Assembly (NCBI RefSeq): GCF_003797825.1
Contig: NZ_RKME01000001.1
Coordinates: forward strand, 124,001 to 188,000
Direction of reading: 5' to 3'
Origin: Gordonia sp. OPL2
GTDB lineage: Bacteria; Actinomycetota; Actinomycetes; Mycobacteriales; Mycobacteriaceae
Length of the DNA: 64,000 bases
Position 1 is the first letter of the stretch, and the number at the start of each line of letters is the position of its first letter. The notes beneath the pieces were generated by a model that saw only the letters and a program-made list of their open reading frames with translations, did not search any database and was not told where the DNA came from. Both the position numbers and the translations under genes were made by a program. Positions 7,014-16,651 of this stretch are shown in pieces.

Positions 7014-8258
7014 TCAGTCCTTGGGGAGCGGAGGCGCGTCGTCGGGCGCCATCAACTCTCCGACGCGCGCGAAGATCGTGTTCCCGCCGTTCTCGTAGCC
7101 GCCGTCGGGACCGAATGCCTCCGGCAGGAACGTCACGGCGACCGCGATCGCGATCTTCTGCGACGGGAGGTATCCGGTGACCGCGGCGTAACCGTTGAAG
7201 AGCGGGTTCTGCAGAATCCAGTCGCCGGTGATCACCACACCCATCCCGTAGGTGTACCGCTCACTCATCGCCATACACGTCGAACAGCCCGGCTGCGGAC
7301 GGGTCGTGCCGCGCAAGGCGGTCGACACAAACGTCTGATACGACTCGGGCGACAGGGTCTGACCCGCGAACAACTTCCGTGCGGTGGCCTCGACGTCGTA
7401 GATGTTCGACGTCTCGATGGCGCCGTGGGTGATGGACCACGACGGATTCCAGAAGGTCGTCTCCTCGTAGAACGGTGTCGTCGGCGGCAGGTTCAGGATG
7501 CCCCGTCGCTCGGAACTGAAGGCGTGCAGGACGGGCTGCGGGATGACGGCGGTGAGGTCCGCCCGGGTGTTCGCGAAACCGAGTGGATCGAGGATCCGTT
7601 CCTTGATCAGATCCTGCATGGACCGGCCGGTGATCTTCTCCAACGCGAGTCCGAGGATCACGTAGTTGGTGTGCGCGTAGTTCCAGTTCGTACCGGGCGG
7701 ATAGAGCAGCGGCTTGTCGATGGCGTACGACAGCATCTCATCGGTCGTCCAGGCCTTGAACGGGTTGGTGAGCTCCTCGGTCTCGAACCCGGCGTTGCCC
7801 AACACGTAGTCCTGGTATCCGGACGTCATCGTCGCCAGTTGACGCAGGGTGACCTTGTCGCTGTTCGGTATCTGCGGCACCCACCGCCCGATGGTGTCGT
7901 CGAGGGACACCTTCTTCTCCTCGACCAACTGCAGCAGTACCGCCGACACATAGGCGATCGCGACCGAACCGTTGCGGAAGTGCATGTCAGGGGTTGCGGG
8001 GATTCCGGTCATCGACTCACCGAACGCACGCGTGACCACCTCCTTGCCGTCGGCGGTCACGCGGACGATGGCGGCCTTCAGGTGCTTGGCGGCCATCACG
8101 TCCTCGACGATGCGCACGATCTGCTCGGCCTTCGCCGGATCGGTCGACGCGGCCGAGGACGGCGCCGACGACGTGCCGCTAGAGGCGCCGTCAGAACCAC
8201 ACGCCGCGAGAGCCGTGACCAGGACCAGGGCACAGAGGACCGACCAGCGGATGCGCAT
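7014..8258 (-). CDS. Beta-lactamase-fold serine hydrolase lipoprotein, lacking the SxxK lysine
   Basis: The protein is 414 residues. A lipoprotein signal (residues 1-19, hydrophobic then A-L-A-A) ends at C20, followed by a Ser/Ala-rich linker. The rest fits the class C beta-lactamase/D,D-peptidase-like family (PF00144): 'MHFRNGS98VAIAYVSAVLLQLVEEKKVSLDD', 'LRQLATMTSGYQDY', 'W-N-Y-A-H-T-N-Y-V-I-L-G'. The usual S-x-x-K is here S98-V-A-I101, and the Y-S-N motif is Y-A-H. The protein may therefore be a non-hydrolytic binder or use another general base. It is probably anchored on the outer face of the membrane. Its stop is 6 nt before the hydrolase-cyclase start. Confidence 0.85.
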   Translation of the reverse strand: MRIRWSVLCALVLVTALAACGSDGASSGTSSAPSSAASTDPAKAEQIVRIVEDVMAAKHLKAAIVRVTADGKEVVTRAFGESMTGIPATPDMHFRNGSVAIAYVSAVLLQLVEEKKVSLDDTIGRWVPQIPNSDKVTLRQLATMTSGYQDYVLGNAGFETEELTNPFKAWTTDEMLSYAIDKPLLYPPGTNWNYAHTNYVILGLALEKITGRSMQDLIKERILDPLGFANTRADLTAVIPQPVLHAFSSERRGILNLPPTTPFYEETTFWNPSWSITHGAIETSNIYDVEATARKLFAGQTLSPESYQTFVSTALRGTTRPQPGCSTCMAMSERYTYGMGVVITGDWILQNPLFNGYAAVTGYLPSQKIAIAVAVTFLPEAFGPDGGYENGGNTIFARVGELMAPDDAPPLPKD

Positions 8259-8405
8259 GACTGATTCTGGTCCATCTCCCTGTGACTTGTTTCACATTCT
8301 GGTGAACTGATCGGAGGGACGTGTTCCAGTGGTCGCGTCGTCGGCGACCTCGTCGGCGGGACGACGGTCATGGCGAGGGTGCGGTCGGCACCAGGTGGAG
8401 GTCCG

Positions 8406-8972
8406 GTGGGCGAGATCGTGGTGTCGGAGTTCGTGTCCGTCGACGGTGTGATGGAGGCGCCGGGCGGCGAGGAGGGCTACCCCCACACCGGCTGGACCTT
8501 CGATTTCCACACACCCGAGCTGCGGCGGGCCAAGTTGGGCGAGATCCTCGAGGCGCGAGTACATCTGCTCGGGCGACGCACCTACGAGTCGTTCGCCGGC
8601 GCGTGGCCGCACTACGAGGACGACGACGGATTCGCCGACAAGATGAACACGATGCCCAAACGGGTCGTGACGAGCACGCTGTCCACGCTCTCCTGGGCCA
8701 ACTCGCAGGTGCTCGAGGGACCGCTCACCGAATCCGTCCAGCAGTTGCGCGACGAGACCGACGGAGTCGTCCTCGTCGCCGGCAGCCGCACCCTCGTCCA
8801 CCATCTGCTGGCAGAGGGACTCGTCGACGAACTGCGCCTGGCCGTGTTCCCGGTCATCCTCGGCTCCGGATTCCGGGTGTTCCCCGACACCGCACACGCC
8901 ACCGGCCTCACACTGCAGAGCCACGGTGCCCTCGCCAGTGGGGTGCAGCTGGTCACCTACCGCAGATCCTGA
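8406..8972 (+). CDS. RibD C-terminal/dihydrofolate reductase-like family protein
   Basis: The protein is 188 residues from GTG 8406. An ATG at 8370 would add 12 residues but lacks a ribosome site, while GGTGGAGG lies just before 8406 and family members begin with 'M-x-x-I-V-V-x-E-F-V-S-x-D-G-V'. The fold markers are 'EFVSVDGVMEAPGG', 'LLGRRTYESFAGAWP', 'VVTSTL' and 'VVLVAGSRTLVHHLLAEGLVDELRLAVFPVILGSG'. These proteins are related to bacterial DHFR and to the RibD reductase domain, and probably bind NADPH; the substrate is unknown. It is divergent from the lipoprotein gene. Confidence 0.87.
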   Translation: MGEIVVSEFVSVDGVMEAPGGEEGYPHTGWTFDFHTPELRRAKLGEILEARVHLLGRRTYESFAGAWPHYEDDDGFADKMNTMPKRVVTSTLSTLSWANSQVLEGPLTESVQQLRDETDGVVLVAGSRTLVHHLLAEGLVDELRLAVFPVILGSGFRVFPDTAHATGLTLQSHGALASGVQLVTYRRS

Positions 8973-9065
8973 GCGCACCGCGTCGATCGCGGCGCAAAAA
9001 CGACCTTTCCGGCGACACGGCGATTCGCCTCGCCCCGGGGTGCCACCTGCGAGTACGTTCGCTTC

Positions 9066-10481
9066 GTGCGCGCCGGTACCGCCGAGAATCCCCGAGCGGG
9101 AGACCGGCGTGCCGCACCCGAGATCACCTGGTGGCTGATCGGCGTGACCGCACTGGCCGCGCTCGCCGTCGTCGTCTGGCATCTGACCGCGGTGTCCCCG
9201 ACCAATCCGTTCTACGGGTTGTTCAGCAACTACACCGATCTCCGGGTGTATCGGGCGGGGTCGCAGACCGTGCTCGACGACCATCCGCTCTACGCGGGGC
9301 CGGTGCTCTGGGGCCTCGATTTCACCTATCCGCCATTCTCCGCGCTCGTGCTGATCCCGTTCGCGTGGATGACCCAGATGACCGCAGCCGTCGTCTGGTG
9401 GGTGGCCACCGCGGCGGCGTTGATGCTGGTGATCGTGCTGGGCTTCCGCAGCCTCGGATACCGGCTCGACGGGCGACTCTGGACGTTCGGCGCGCTGCTC
9501 ACCGTGTGCGCGACCGTGCTCGAACCCGTCCGCACGACCATCTGGCTGGGACAGATCAACATCTTCCTGATGGCACTGGTCGTCGCGGATCTTGTCCTGC
9601 TGGAGCTGATCAGGCCCGGATCGCGACTCAAAGGCATCGGTGTGGGGATCGCCGCGGGTCTCAAACTGACCCCGGGCTTCTTCCTGTTCTATCTCGCGGC
9701 CGGACGGCAGTGGCGGGCGCTGGCGACCGGGGTGGCGACGTTCGCCGCGACGATCGTCGTCGGGTTGCTGGTGATCCCGCGCGACGCGTGGGGGTACTGG
9801 ACCGATCATGTCGGCGGAGCGGCGCGGGTGGGCCGCGTCGATTCACCCGCCAATCAGTCGGTCAACGGGTTCCTCTCACAGATGCTGGCCTACTTCGACG
9901 TCCGACGATTCGCCCACCCGGTGCGCGGCATCCCGCTGTACGAGGCGCCGTGGTGGCTGTGGATGCCGATCGCTCTCGTCGCCGCCGGACTCGGGATCTG
10001 GGCCGCTCTTGTGGCTCACCGGCGCGGGCAGGAGCTGCTCGCCGTGACCATCGTCGGCATGACAGCGGCCACCGTCTCACCGTTCTCGTGGGGCCATCAC
10101 TGGGTGTGGTTCGTCCCCTTGTTCGTCGTCGCCTTCGACCTCGCCTATCGGGGGCTGTGCGACTCCGGATGGTCGGCCTGGTGGCGTTGGCTGGGTCCGG
10201 CGGGGATCGTGACGTTGTCGTTCACGTGGTGGCATCACTGGTACAACAGCGGTCCGCGACTGGGTTCCGATCACGCGATCGCGCTGGGACTCTTCATGAT
10301 GCCGCGATGGCCGGATCCACAGTGGTACGACCGTCTCGCCGTGATCCTCTATGCGGGGTGCTACCCGCTCGTGCTGCTCATCACGATCGTCGCCACGCTG
10401 GTCGTCGACCGTCACCTGCGACGGACCGTCACTCCCGCGCCCCGTGCGTGCGCGACGGACCCGGCAGTGCCCGTCGCGTAG
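9066..10481 (+). CDS. GT87 (DUF2029) polyprenol-phosphate-dependent alpha-mannosyltransferase-like membrane protein
   Basis: The protein is 471 residues from a GTG, with about ten hydrophobic segments starting near residues 21-42. The first extracytoplasmic loop carries 'YTD58LRVYRAG', the place where GT-C enzymes of this family, including PimE, have their catalytic Asp. A later 'FTYPPFSALVLIPFAWM' and 'GLKLTPGFFLFYLAAG' are family hallmarks. Members add alpha-1,2-linked mannose from polyprenyl-phosphate mannose to phosphatidylinositol mannosides, lipomannan or lipoarabinomannan on the outer side of the membrane. The exact linkage here is unknown. The PimA block lies 5 kb downstream, which fits a cell-envelope role. 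Confidence 0.88.
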   Translation: MRAGTAENPRAGDRRAAPEITWWLIGVTALAALAVVVWHLTAVSPTNPFYGLFSNYTDLRVYRAGSQTVLDDHPLYAGPVLWGLDFTYPPFSALVLIPFAWMTQMTAAVVWWVATAAALMLVIVLGFRSLGYRLDGRLWTFGALLTVCATVLEPVRTTIWLGQINIFLMALVVADLVLLELIRPGSRLKGIGVGIAAGLKLTPGFFLFYLAAGRQWRALATGVATFAATIVVGLLVIPRDAWGYWTDHVGGAARVGRVDSPANQSVNGFLSQMLAYFDVRRFAHPVRGIPLYEAPWWLWMPIALVAAGLGIWAALVAHRRGQELLAVTIVGMTAATVSPFSWGHHWVWFVPLFVVAFDLAYRGLCDSGWSAWWRWLGPAGIVTLSFTWWHHWYNSGPRLGSDHAIALGLFMMPRWPDPQWYDRLAVILYAGCYPLVLLITIVATLVVDRHLRRTVTPAPRACATDPAVPVA

Positions 10482-10527
10482 GGTGGCGGGCGAAAAACTT
10501 CTCAGATCGGTCACGGAACAGGGGAAG

Positions 10528-10944
10528 ATGTCGGCCTGGAAACGGTTGCGGCTCTGGGGCCGTCAACGGCGCTATCTCATCCGGCGCAACCCGAAGCTGT
10601 ATCGCACCTACCGGATCGGTGTCGGCATCGTCGGCGCCATCGTGCTGGCCGGCGGGATCGTCGCCATCCCGTACCCGGGACCGGGATGGCTCATCGTCTT
10701 CCTCGGTCTGGGTATCCTCGCCTCGGAGTTCGCGTGGGCACACCGTCTACTGACGTTCGCGCGGGGGAAATACGACGCGTGGATCGACTGGATCGGTCGG
10801 CAGCACTGGTCGGTGCAGACCGCGGTGTGGCTGGGCACCGCGGCGATCGTGGTCGCGACCCTGTGGCTGCTCGGAGCGCTGGGGCTCATCGCGGGGTGGG
10901 TGAACATCGACGCCGGGTGGCTCGACAGCCCGATCTTCTCCTGA
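10528..10944 (+). CDS. TIGR02611 family small membrane protein
   Basis: The protein is 138 residues from the ATG at 10528, which has GGGGAAG upstream. Two long hydrophobic segments lie near residues 28-65, split by 'PYPGPGWLIVFLGLGILASEF', and one near 97-122. The motif G-P-G-W-x-x-x-x-x-G-L-x-x-L-x-x-E-F-x-W-A is the signature of the actinobacterial family TIGR02611, with no known function. The N-terminus is strongly basic (RLRLWGRQRRYLIRRN) and probably cytoplasmic. It lies between the mannosyltransferase gene and thrS. Confidence 0.82.
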   Translation: MSAWKRLRLWGRQRRYLIRRNPKLYRTYRIGVGIVGAIVLAGGIVAIPYPGPGWLIVFLGLGILASEFAWAHRLLTFARGKYDAWIDWIGRQHWSVQTAVWLGTAAIVVATLWLLGALGLIAGWVNIDAGWLDSPIFS

Positions 10945-11067
10945 CCGATCCGCCCATGCCGCCAATCGGTCGGCGGGTGCGGGCGCGCGAGGCCGCGCAG
11001 ATACGATCAGACTGCAACCGAACCCAACCGACACGCGCGGCGTGTTACGACTGCTAGGAGCCTCCCC

Positions 11068-13146
11068 GTGCCCGACGAACGCCAGGTGCCCCACTCCGCC
11101 ACCATCCGTGTGCCGGCCGGGACCACCGCGGGCACGGCGCTACGCGAACTCGAACTGCCCAACAAGGGGCCCGAGGCAGTGGTCGTCGTCCGCGATGCGG
11201 CGGGAGCCCTGCGCGATCTGTCCTGGGCGCCCGAGCTCGACACCGACGTCGAGCCGGTGGCGGCGAACACCGAGGCCGGCCGCAGCGTGATCCGCCATTC
11301 CTGCGCGCATGTCCTCGCGCAGGCAGTGCAGGACCTGTTCCCCGACGCCAAGCTCGGCATCGGTCCGCCGATCAAGGACGGCTTCTACTACGACTTCGAC
11401 GTCGCCGAGCCGTTCACCCCGGAGGACATCGCGGCGCTCGAGAAGAAGATGAAGCAGATCATCAAGTCGGGGCAGCGGTTCTCGCGACGGGTCTACGCGT
11501 CGAAGGACGCGGCCCGGATGGAACTCGCCGCCGAGCCGTACAAGCTCGAGCTGATCGATGACAAGGGCGCCGCCGCCGACAGCGAGGTGATGGAGGTCGG
11601 CGGTGCCGAACTGACCGCCTACGACAATCTGAATCCCCGCACCGGCGAACTGATCTGGTGCGATCTGTGCCGTGGCCCGCACGTGCCGACGACCAAGTAC
11701 ATCTCCGCCTTCAAGCTGACCCGCAGCTCCGCCGCCTACTGGCGTGGCGATCAGGACAACGCCGATCTGCAGCGGATCTACGGCACCGCCTGGGAATCGA
11801 CCGAGGCCCAGGACGAGTACCTGGAGCTGCTCGCGGAAGCCGAACGCCGAGACCATCGCAAGCTGGGCGCCGAGCTCGACCTGTTCAGTTTCCCCGATGA
11901 ACTCGGGTCGGGGCTGCCGGTGTTCCATCCCAAGGGCGGCGTCATCCGCAAGGAGCTCGAGGACTACTCGCGTCACCGTCACACCGAGGCCGGATACGAG
12001 TTCGTCAACACCCCGCACATCACCAAGTCGCACCTCTACGAGGTCTCGGGCCATCTCGAGTGGTACGCCGACGGCATGTTCCCGCCGATGCAGCTCGACG
12101 CGGAGTTCAACGAGGACGGCAGCATTCGCAAGCCGGCACAGGATTACTACCTGAAGCCGATGAACTGCCCCATGCACAACCTGATCTTCCGGTCGCGCGG
12201 GCGGTCTTATCGCGAGCTGCCGTTGCGGCTCTTCGAGTTCGGGTCCGTCTACCGGTACGAGAAGTCGGGCGTGGTGCACGGCCTCACCCGTGTGCGTGGG
12301 ATGACCCAGGACGACGCGCACATCTACTGCACGCGCGAGCAGATGCGCGACGAACTGCGGTCGCTGCTGACGTTCGTTCTCGACCTGCTCAAGGACTACG
12401 GCCTCGACGACTACTACCTGGAGCTGTCCACCAAGGATCCCAAGAAGTTCGTCGGCGACGACGAATCGTGGGAGATCGCGACCAACACCCTGGCGGAGGT
12501 GGCGCGCGAATCCGGGCTCGACCTCGTGCCCGATCCGGGCGGCGCCGCCTTCTACGGACCGAAGATCTCGGTGCAGGTGAAGGACGCCCTCGGTCGCAAC
12601 TGGCAGATGTCGACCATCCAGCTCGACTTCAACCAGCCGGAGCGTTTCGAGCTCGAATACACCGGACCGGACGGCAACAAGCATCGCCCGGTGATGATCC
12701 ACCGCGCCCTGTTCGGCTCGATCGAACGGTTCTTCGGGGTGCTCACCGAGCACTATGCCGGTGCTTTCCCGGCTTGGTTGGCCCCGGTCCAGGTCGTCGG
12801 CATACCGGTCGCGGAGGCATTCGCCGATCACCTGCAGACGGTGGTCGACGGACTGCGGCGTCGTGGCGTGCGCGCCGAGGTCGACCATTCCGATGACCGG
12901 ATGCAGAAGAAGATCCGCAACCACACGACCGGTAAGGTGCCGTTCATGCTCCTCGCCGGCGAGCGCGACGTCAGCGCCGATGCGGTCAGCTTCCGGTTCC
13001 GCGACGGCTCCCAGGTCAACGGTGTCCCCGTTGATCGGGCCGCCGATTTCATCGCCGAATGGATCGCGGAGCGCCGCAACGAGTCCCCGACGGCCGAGGC
13101 CGTGTCGGAGCTCGTCGGACCGGCCGAGGGGACCGATGACGTCTGA
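11068..13146 (+). CDS. thrS: Threonine--tRNA ligase
   Basis: The protein is 692 residues, full length for ThrRS. The order is a TGS domain (about 1-70), the editing domain containing the H-x-x-x-H of '[17 protein letters not shown]' and later '[10 protein letters not shown]', the class II catalytic core with '[23 protein letters not shown]' and '[13 protein letters not shown]', and the anticodon-binding domain from about 580. It charges tRNA-Thr and clears mischarged Ser-tRNA-Thr. The start is GTG at 11068 with TAGGAG upstream. I found no T-box leader in the 123-nt upstream gap. Its end overlaps the HIT gene by 11 nt. Confidence 0.98.
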   Translation: MPDERQVPHSATIRVPAGTTAGTALRELELPNKGPEAVVVVRDAAGALRDLSWAPELDTDVEPVAANTEAGRSVIRHSCAHVLAQAVQDLFPDAKLGIGPPIKDGFYYDFDVAEPFTPEDIAALEKKMKQIIKSGQRFSRRVYASKDAARMELAAEPYKLELIDDKGAAADSEVMEVGGAELTAYDNLNPRTGELIWCDLCRGPHVPTTKYISAFKLTRSSAAYWRGDQDNADLQRIYGTAWESTEAQDEYLELLAEAERRDHRKLGAELDLFSFPDELGSGLPVFHPKGGVIRKELEDYSRHRHTEAGYEFVNTPHITKSHLYEVSGHLEWYADGMFPPMQLDAEFNEDGSIRKPAQDYYLKPMNCPMHNLIFRSRGRSYRELPLRLFEFGSVYRYEKSGVVHGLTRVRGMTQDDAHIYCTREQMRDELRSLLTFVLDLLKDYGLDDYYLELSTKDPKKFVGDDESWEIATNTLAEVARESGLDLVPDPGGAAFYGPKISVQVKDALGRNWQMSTIQLDFNQPERFELEYTGPDGNKHRPVMIHRALFGSIERFFGVLTEHYAGAFPAWLAPVQVVGIPVAEAFADHLQTVVDGLRRRGVRAEVDHSDDRMQKKIRNHTTGKVPFMLLAGERDVSADAVSFRFRDGSQVNGVPVDRAADFIAEWIAERRNESPTAEAVSELVGPAEGTDDV

Positions 13147-13693
13147 GGGGGACCCGGCCGAGATCCGGGACTGCGGAACCGGGGACCCGGACCGGCTGCA
13201 GCGGCTGTGGAGTCCGCACCGGATGACCTACATCACCGCGGATCCGCCGCCGTCGTCGAAGTCGACCGGTCATCCGTTCCTGGACATCCCGCTGATGTCG
13301 GACGAGGACGGGCTGATCGTGGCCCGGGGCAAGTCGGTGTACGCCGTGCTCAACCTGTACCCGTACAACCCCGGTCACACGATGATCGTCCCGTATCGGC
13401 AGGTCGCCGATCTGGAGGCGCTGACCGCGGACGAATCCGCGGAGCTCATGGCGTTCACGCAGCGGATGATCCGCACGATCAAGGCGGTGTCGAACCCGAA
13501 CGCGTTCAACGTCGGACTCAACCTCGGCTACGCCGCGGGCGGGTCGCTGGCCGAACACCTCCACCAGCACATCGTCCCGCGCTGGATCGGCGACGCGAAC
13601 TTCATCACGGTTGTCGGGGAGACGAAGGTCATGCCACAGTTGCTGCGCGACACGCGGTCGTTGCTGTCGTCGGCCTGGTCAGAACAACTGTGA
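13136..13693 (+). CDS. HIT family hydrolase/AP4A phosphorylase
   Basis: The protein is 185 residues from ATG 13136, inside the 3' end of thrS (11-nt overlap). The histidine-triad motif is H141-L-H143-Q-H145-I-V-P-R-W. '[26 protein letters not shown]' is typical of the HIT nucleotide-binding core. The M. tuberculosis protein at the same place (Rv2613c) is reported as a diadenosine tetraphosphate phosphorylase, so that activity is a fair inference. AP4A arises as a side product of aminoacyl-tRNA synthetases, which makes the coupling to thrS logical. Confidence 0.92.
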   Translation: MTSEGDPAEIRDCGTGDPDRLQRLWSPHRMTYITADPPPSSKSTGHPFLDIPLMSDEDGLIVARGKSVYAVLNLYPYNPGHTMIVPYRQVADLEALTADESAELMAFTQRMIRTIKAVSNPNAFNVGLNLGYAAGGSLAEHLHQHIVPRWIGDANFITVVGETKVMPQLLRDTRSLLSSAWSEQL

Positions 13694-13730
13694 TCCCGGA
13701 GACCGGGTCGCGGACGAAGGGAGCGGTCAG

Positions 13731-14444
13731 ATGTTGAGCATCCGGGGCCGGGCCTCGGTGTCCAAGGTGACCCTGCCGCTCGGTCGTGCGCTGCTGCGCA
13801 CCGGTCTCAGTCCGGACGTCATGACCCTGATCGGCACGGCGGCCACGATCGCCGCGGCGCTGACCCTCTTCCCGATGGGGTATCTGTTCGCCGGCACGCT
13901 GGTCATCTGGCTGTTCGTCATGTTCGACATGCTCGACGGCGCGATGGCACGGGCCCGCGGGGGTGGCACGCGGTTCGGTGCCGTCCTCGACGCCACCTGT
14001 GACCGCATCGCCGACGGTGCCATCTTCGCCGGGCTCGCGTGGTGGTGTGTCTTCACTGAGCCGCATCAGCTCCTGCTCGTCGCGACCCTGATCTGCCTGG
14101 TCACCTCCCAGGTGATCTCCTACGCGAAGGCGCGTGCCGAGGCCAGCGGCCTCAATGGTGACGGCGGCTGGATCGAACGCCCGGACCGACTGATCATCGT
14201 GCTCGTCGGCTCGGGACTCACCGGTCTGGGACTGTCCTGGGCGATCCACATCGCCATGTGGGCCCTGGCCGTGCTCTCGGTGATCACCGTCGGACAGCGG
14301 ATGTGGTCGATCCACAACTCGCCGGGTGCCCGGGATCTCATCCCGCTGGCCACCTCCTCCGACGACGAGACCGTGCCGGCCGACACGACTCCCGACGAGG
14401 AGCCCCCGACATCGGGCACCCAACCCCAGGCCGGGGCACACTGA
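13731..14444 (+). CDS. pgsA: Phosphatidylinositol phosphate synthase (CDP-alcohol phosphatidyltransferase)
   Basis: The protein is 237 residues with about six hydrophobic segments. The CDP-alcohol phosphotransferase motif is complete: D66-x2-D69-G70-x2-A73-R74-x8-G83-x3-D87-x3-D91. In Mycobacteriales this enzyme joins inositol-1-phosphate to CDP-diacylglycerol, making phosphatidylinositol phosphate for PI, PIMs, LM and LAM. The assignment over phosphatidylglycerol phosphate synthase rests on its position between the HIT gene and patA-pimA. The C-terminal 30 residues (Asp/Glu/Thr/Pro-rich) are a disordered tail. The start ATG is 37 nt past the HIT stop. Confidence 0.93.
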   Translation: MLSIRGRASVSKVTLPLGRALLRTGLSPDVMTLIGTAATIAAALTLFPMGYLFAGTLVIWLFVMFDMLDGAMARARGGGTRFGAVLDATCDRIADGAIFAGLAWWCVFTEPHQLLLVATLICLVTSQVISYAKARAEASGLNGDGGWIERPDRLIIVLVGSGLTGLGLSWAIHIAMWALAVLSVITVGQRMWSIHNSPGARDLIPLATSSDDETVPADTTPDEEPPTSGTQPQAGAH

Positions 14445-14472
14445 CACCCATGACGACGGGGGAGATGCACCG

Positions 14473-15426
14473 ATGAGCCGGGTCAGCGCGAGGCTCTCGG
14501 ATCTGGGCTACGCGGCCGGGTGGGCCGCGGTGCGCCACGCTCCGGAATCCCTGGCACGCGGACTGTTCGACCGGGCGGGCGAGCTTGCCGGTCGCCGCAA
14601 CGGTGGCCCGGAACAGTTGCGACGCAACCTCGCCCGCGTCATCGCGACCACACCGGACGAGGTGCCCGACGACCTCGTCGCCGACGCCGTACGCTCCTAC
14701 GCCCGCTATTGGTGTGAGGCGTTCCGGCTGCCGGCCCAGGATCTGGCCACGACTGCGGCAACGATGACGCTGCCCGACGAGGACCACGGAATCCTCGACG
14801 ACGCGGTCGCCAAGGGCAAGGGCGTCATCCTCGCTCTTCCGCACAGCGGGAACTGGGACATGGCCGGAGTCTGGCTCGTGCAGCACTACGGTCAGTTCGC
14901 CACGGTCGCCGAGCGGCTCAGACCGGAATCTCTGTTCAACCGGTTCGTCGCGTACCGCGAGTCCCTCGGTTTCGAGATCTTCCCCCTCAGCGGCGGGGAA
15001 CAGCCGCCGTTCGGGCTGCTCGCCGAACGTCTGCGGGCCGGCAAGATCATCTGCCTGCTCGGCGAACGCGATCTCGCCCGACACGGCGTTCCCGTCACCT
15101 TCTTCGGCGAGCGCACACGGATGCCCGCGGGACCGGCACGGCTGGCCATCGAGACGGGTGCCGCGCTCATCCCGGTCCATCACTGGTTCACCGAGTCGCC
15201 CACCTCGATCGCTTCCTGCGGTCGTCCGATCGACGTGTCCGGCGGGGTCGGACCAGCGACCCAGGCCCTCGCGGATGTGTTCGCCACGAACATCGCGGCG
15301 CACCCGCAGGACTGGCACATGCTGCAGCCGCTGTGGGAGTCGGACTGGTCCGATGAGCGGCGTGCGCGACTGACCAGGCAGGAGACCCCGACGGGGGAGG
15401 CCGCGGCGGGCGAGGTCGAACGATGA
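14473..15426 (+). CDS. Phosphatidylinositol mannoside acyltransferase (PatA-type)
   Basis: The protein is 317 residues of the LpxL/HtrB-like lysophospholipid acyltransferase family. The catalytic H-x4-D is visible as H124-S-G-N-W-D129, preceded by 'GVILALP'; 'LLGERDLARHGVPVTFFGERTRMPAGPARLAIETGAALIPV' gives the conserved second half. It transfers an acyl chain from acyl-CoA to the mannose of PIM1/PIM2 on the cytoplasmic side of the membrane. The start at 14473 is 28 nt past pgsA. Its stop overlaps pimA (ATGA), which couples the two steps of PIM assembly. Confidence 0.94.
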   Translation: MSRVSARLSDLGYAAGWAAVRHAPESLARGLFDRAGELAGRRNGGPEQLRRNLARVIATTPDEVPDDLVADAVRSYARYWCEAFRLPAQDLATTAATMTLPDEDHGILDDAVAKGKGVILALPHSGNWDMAGVWLVQHYGQFATVAERLRPESLFNRFVAYRESLGFEIFPLSGGEQPPFGLLAERLRAGKIICLLGERDLARHGVPVTFFGERTRMPAGPARLAIETGAALIPVHHWFTESPTSIASCGRPIDVSGGVGPATQALADVFATNIAAHPQDWHMLQPLWESDWSDERRARLTRQETPTGEAAAGEVER

Positions 15427-16547
15427 GAATCGGGATGGTCTGCCCGTATTCGTTCGACGTGCCCGGCGGTGTGCAGGCCCACGTGGTCGAACTCGCGCAG
15501 GTCTTCATCGAGCGTGGACACGAGGTGAGCGTCCTCGCGCCGTCGGCCCCCGAGACGCCACTGCCGGACTATGTCGTCTCCGCGGGACCGGCTCTCGCCA
15601 TTCCGTACAACGGATCGGTGTCGCGTCTGAGCTTCAGTCCGACCGGCTATCTGCGGCTGCGCAAGTGGGTCGACGAGAGCGGATTCGACGTCCTGCACGT
15701 CCACGAACCGAATGCGCCGAGCATCTCGATGCTGTCGCTGATGGTGGCGTCCGGACCGATCGTCACCACCTTCCACACGTCGACCACGAAATCGTTGTGG
15801 CTCACCGTGTTCCAGGGCATCCTGCGGCCCTATCACGAACGGATCTCCGGGAAGATCGCCGTGTCCGAACTCGCGCGCCGCTGGCAGATGGAATCGCTGG
15901 GCTCCGACGCGGTCGAGATCCCCAACGGGATCGACGTGGCGTTCTTCGAGAACGCGCGCCCGCTCGACGGACACCCCTGGCCGGGTCACACCATCCTGTT
16001 CCTCGGCCGCTACGACGAGCCGCGCAAGGGTATCGACATCCTCATGCGTGCGTTACCCGCAGTGGTGGAGAGCTTTCCGGACGTGCGGGTCCTCGTCGTC
16101 GGCGGCGGGAACGAACGCGCTCTCCGCCGCCGTGCGGGCGCGCTGGCCGAGCACCTGGTGTTCCTCGGGCAGGTCGACGACGACACCAAGGCGCGCGCAC
16201 TGCGCTCGGCGGACGTCTATTGCGCACCGAATCTCGGTGGCGAGAGCTTCGGCATCGTCCTCGTCGAGGCGATGGCCGCGGGTGCCGCGGTCGTCGCGAG
16301 CGATCTCAACGCGTTCCGCCGGGTCCTCGACGACGGTCGCGCCGGACGACTCGTCCGTACGGGATCGTCGGACGATCTCGCGGAGGCGGTCATCGAACTG
16401 CTCGGAGACGACGAGGCGCGGGCCGAACTGGTCGAGGCCGGCCGCCGCCGCGCCGATCGGTATGACTGGTCACGGGTCGCCGATCAGATCCTGCGGGTGT
16501 ACGACACCGTGACCGTCGGAACCGGACCGGTCGTCGTGTCCGACTGA
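15423..16547 (+). CDS. pimA: Phosphatidylinositol alpha-mannosyltransferase
   Basis: The protein is 374 residues, a GT4 enzyme with GT-B fold. The N-terminal G-G-V-Q-A-H loop, 'VLHVHEPNAPSISML', 'TFHTS', 'ILFLGRYDEPRKGIDIL' and the E-x7-E motif (E274 and E282 in GGESFGIVLVEAMAAG) all match PimA. It moves mannose from GDP-mannose to the 2-position of inositol in PI, the first committed step to PIMs, at the inner leaflet. It is translationally coupled to the acyltransferase by a 4-nt overlap. The C-terminus ends in a short unconserved tail. Confidence 0.96.
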   Translation: MRIGMVCPYSFDVPGGVQAHVVELAQVFIERGHEVSVLAPSAPETPLPDYVVSAGPALAIPYNGSVSRLSFSPTGYLRLRKWVDESGFDVLHVHEPNAPSISMLSLMVASGPIVTTFHTSTTKSLWLTVFQGILRPYHERISGKIAVSELARRWQMESLGSDAVEIPNGIDVAFFENARPLDGHPWPGHTILFLGRYDEPRKGIDILMRALPAVVESFPDVRVLVVGGGNERALRRRAGALAEHLVFLGQVDDDTKARALRSADVYCAPNLGGESFGIVLVEAMAAGAAVVASDLNAFRRVLDDGRAGRLVRTGSSDDLAEAVIELLGDDEARAELVEAGRRRADRYDWSRVADQILRVYDTVTVGTGPVVVSD

Positions 16548-16591
16548 GTACAGCGGCCGACGCCCGGACCTTCAAGCCGCACAACCGCGTT

Positions 16592-16651
16592 CGAACGCCC
16601 GGGGTGCAGCGCCCCAGGCGTCGACGCCCCGGGGTCCGACGCCCTAGGGTT
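16592..16651. repeat. Four imperfect 15-bp tandem repeats
   Basis: Units start at 16592, 16607, 16622 and 16637, with consensus near CGACGCCCCGGGGTC; a degenerate fifth begins at 16652. They fill the gap between pimA and the next gene. No reading frame here has a good start. The array ends about 45 nt before the GTG at 16696. Confidence 0.6.

Noticed and set aside
8321..10753. Long plus-strand frame of about 810 codons across the RibD-like and GT87 genes
   Set aside because: Arg-rich shadow in the wrong frame; the real genes have conserved motifs and starts.
10945..11067. Possible T-box leader upstream of thrS
   Set aside because: No T-box sequence, specifier loop or terminator/antiterminator pair could be found in this 123-nt gap.
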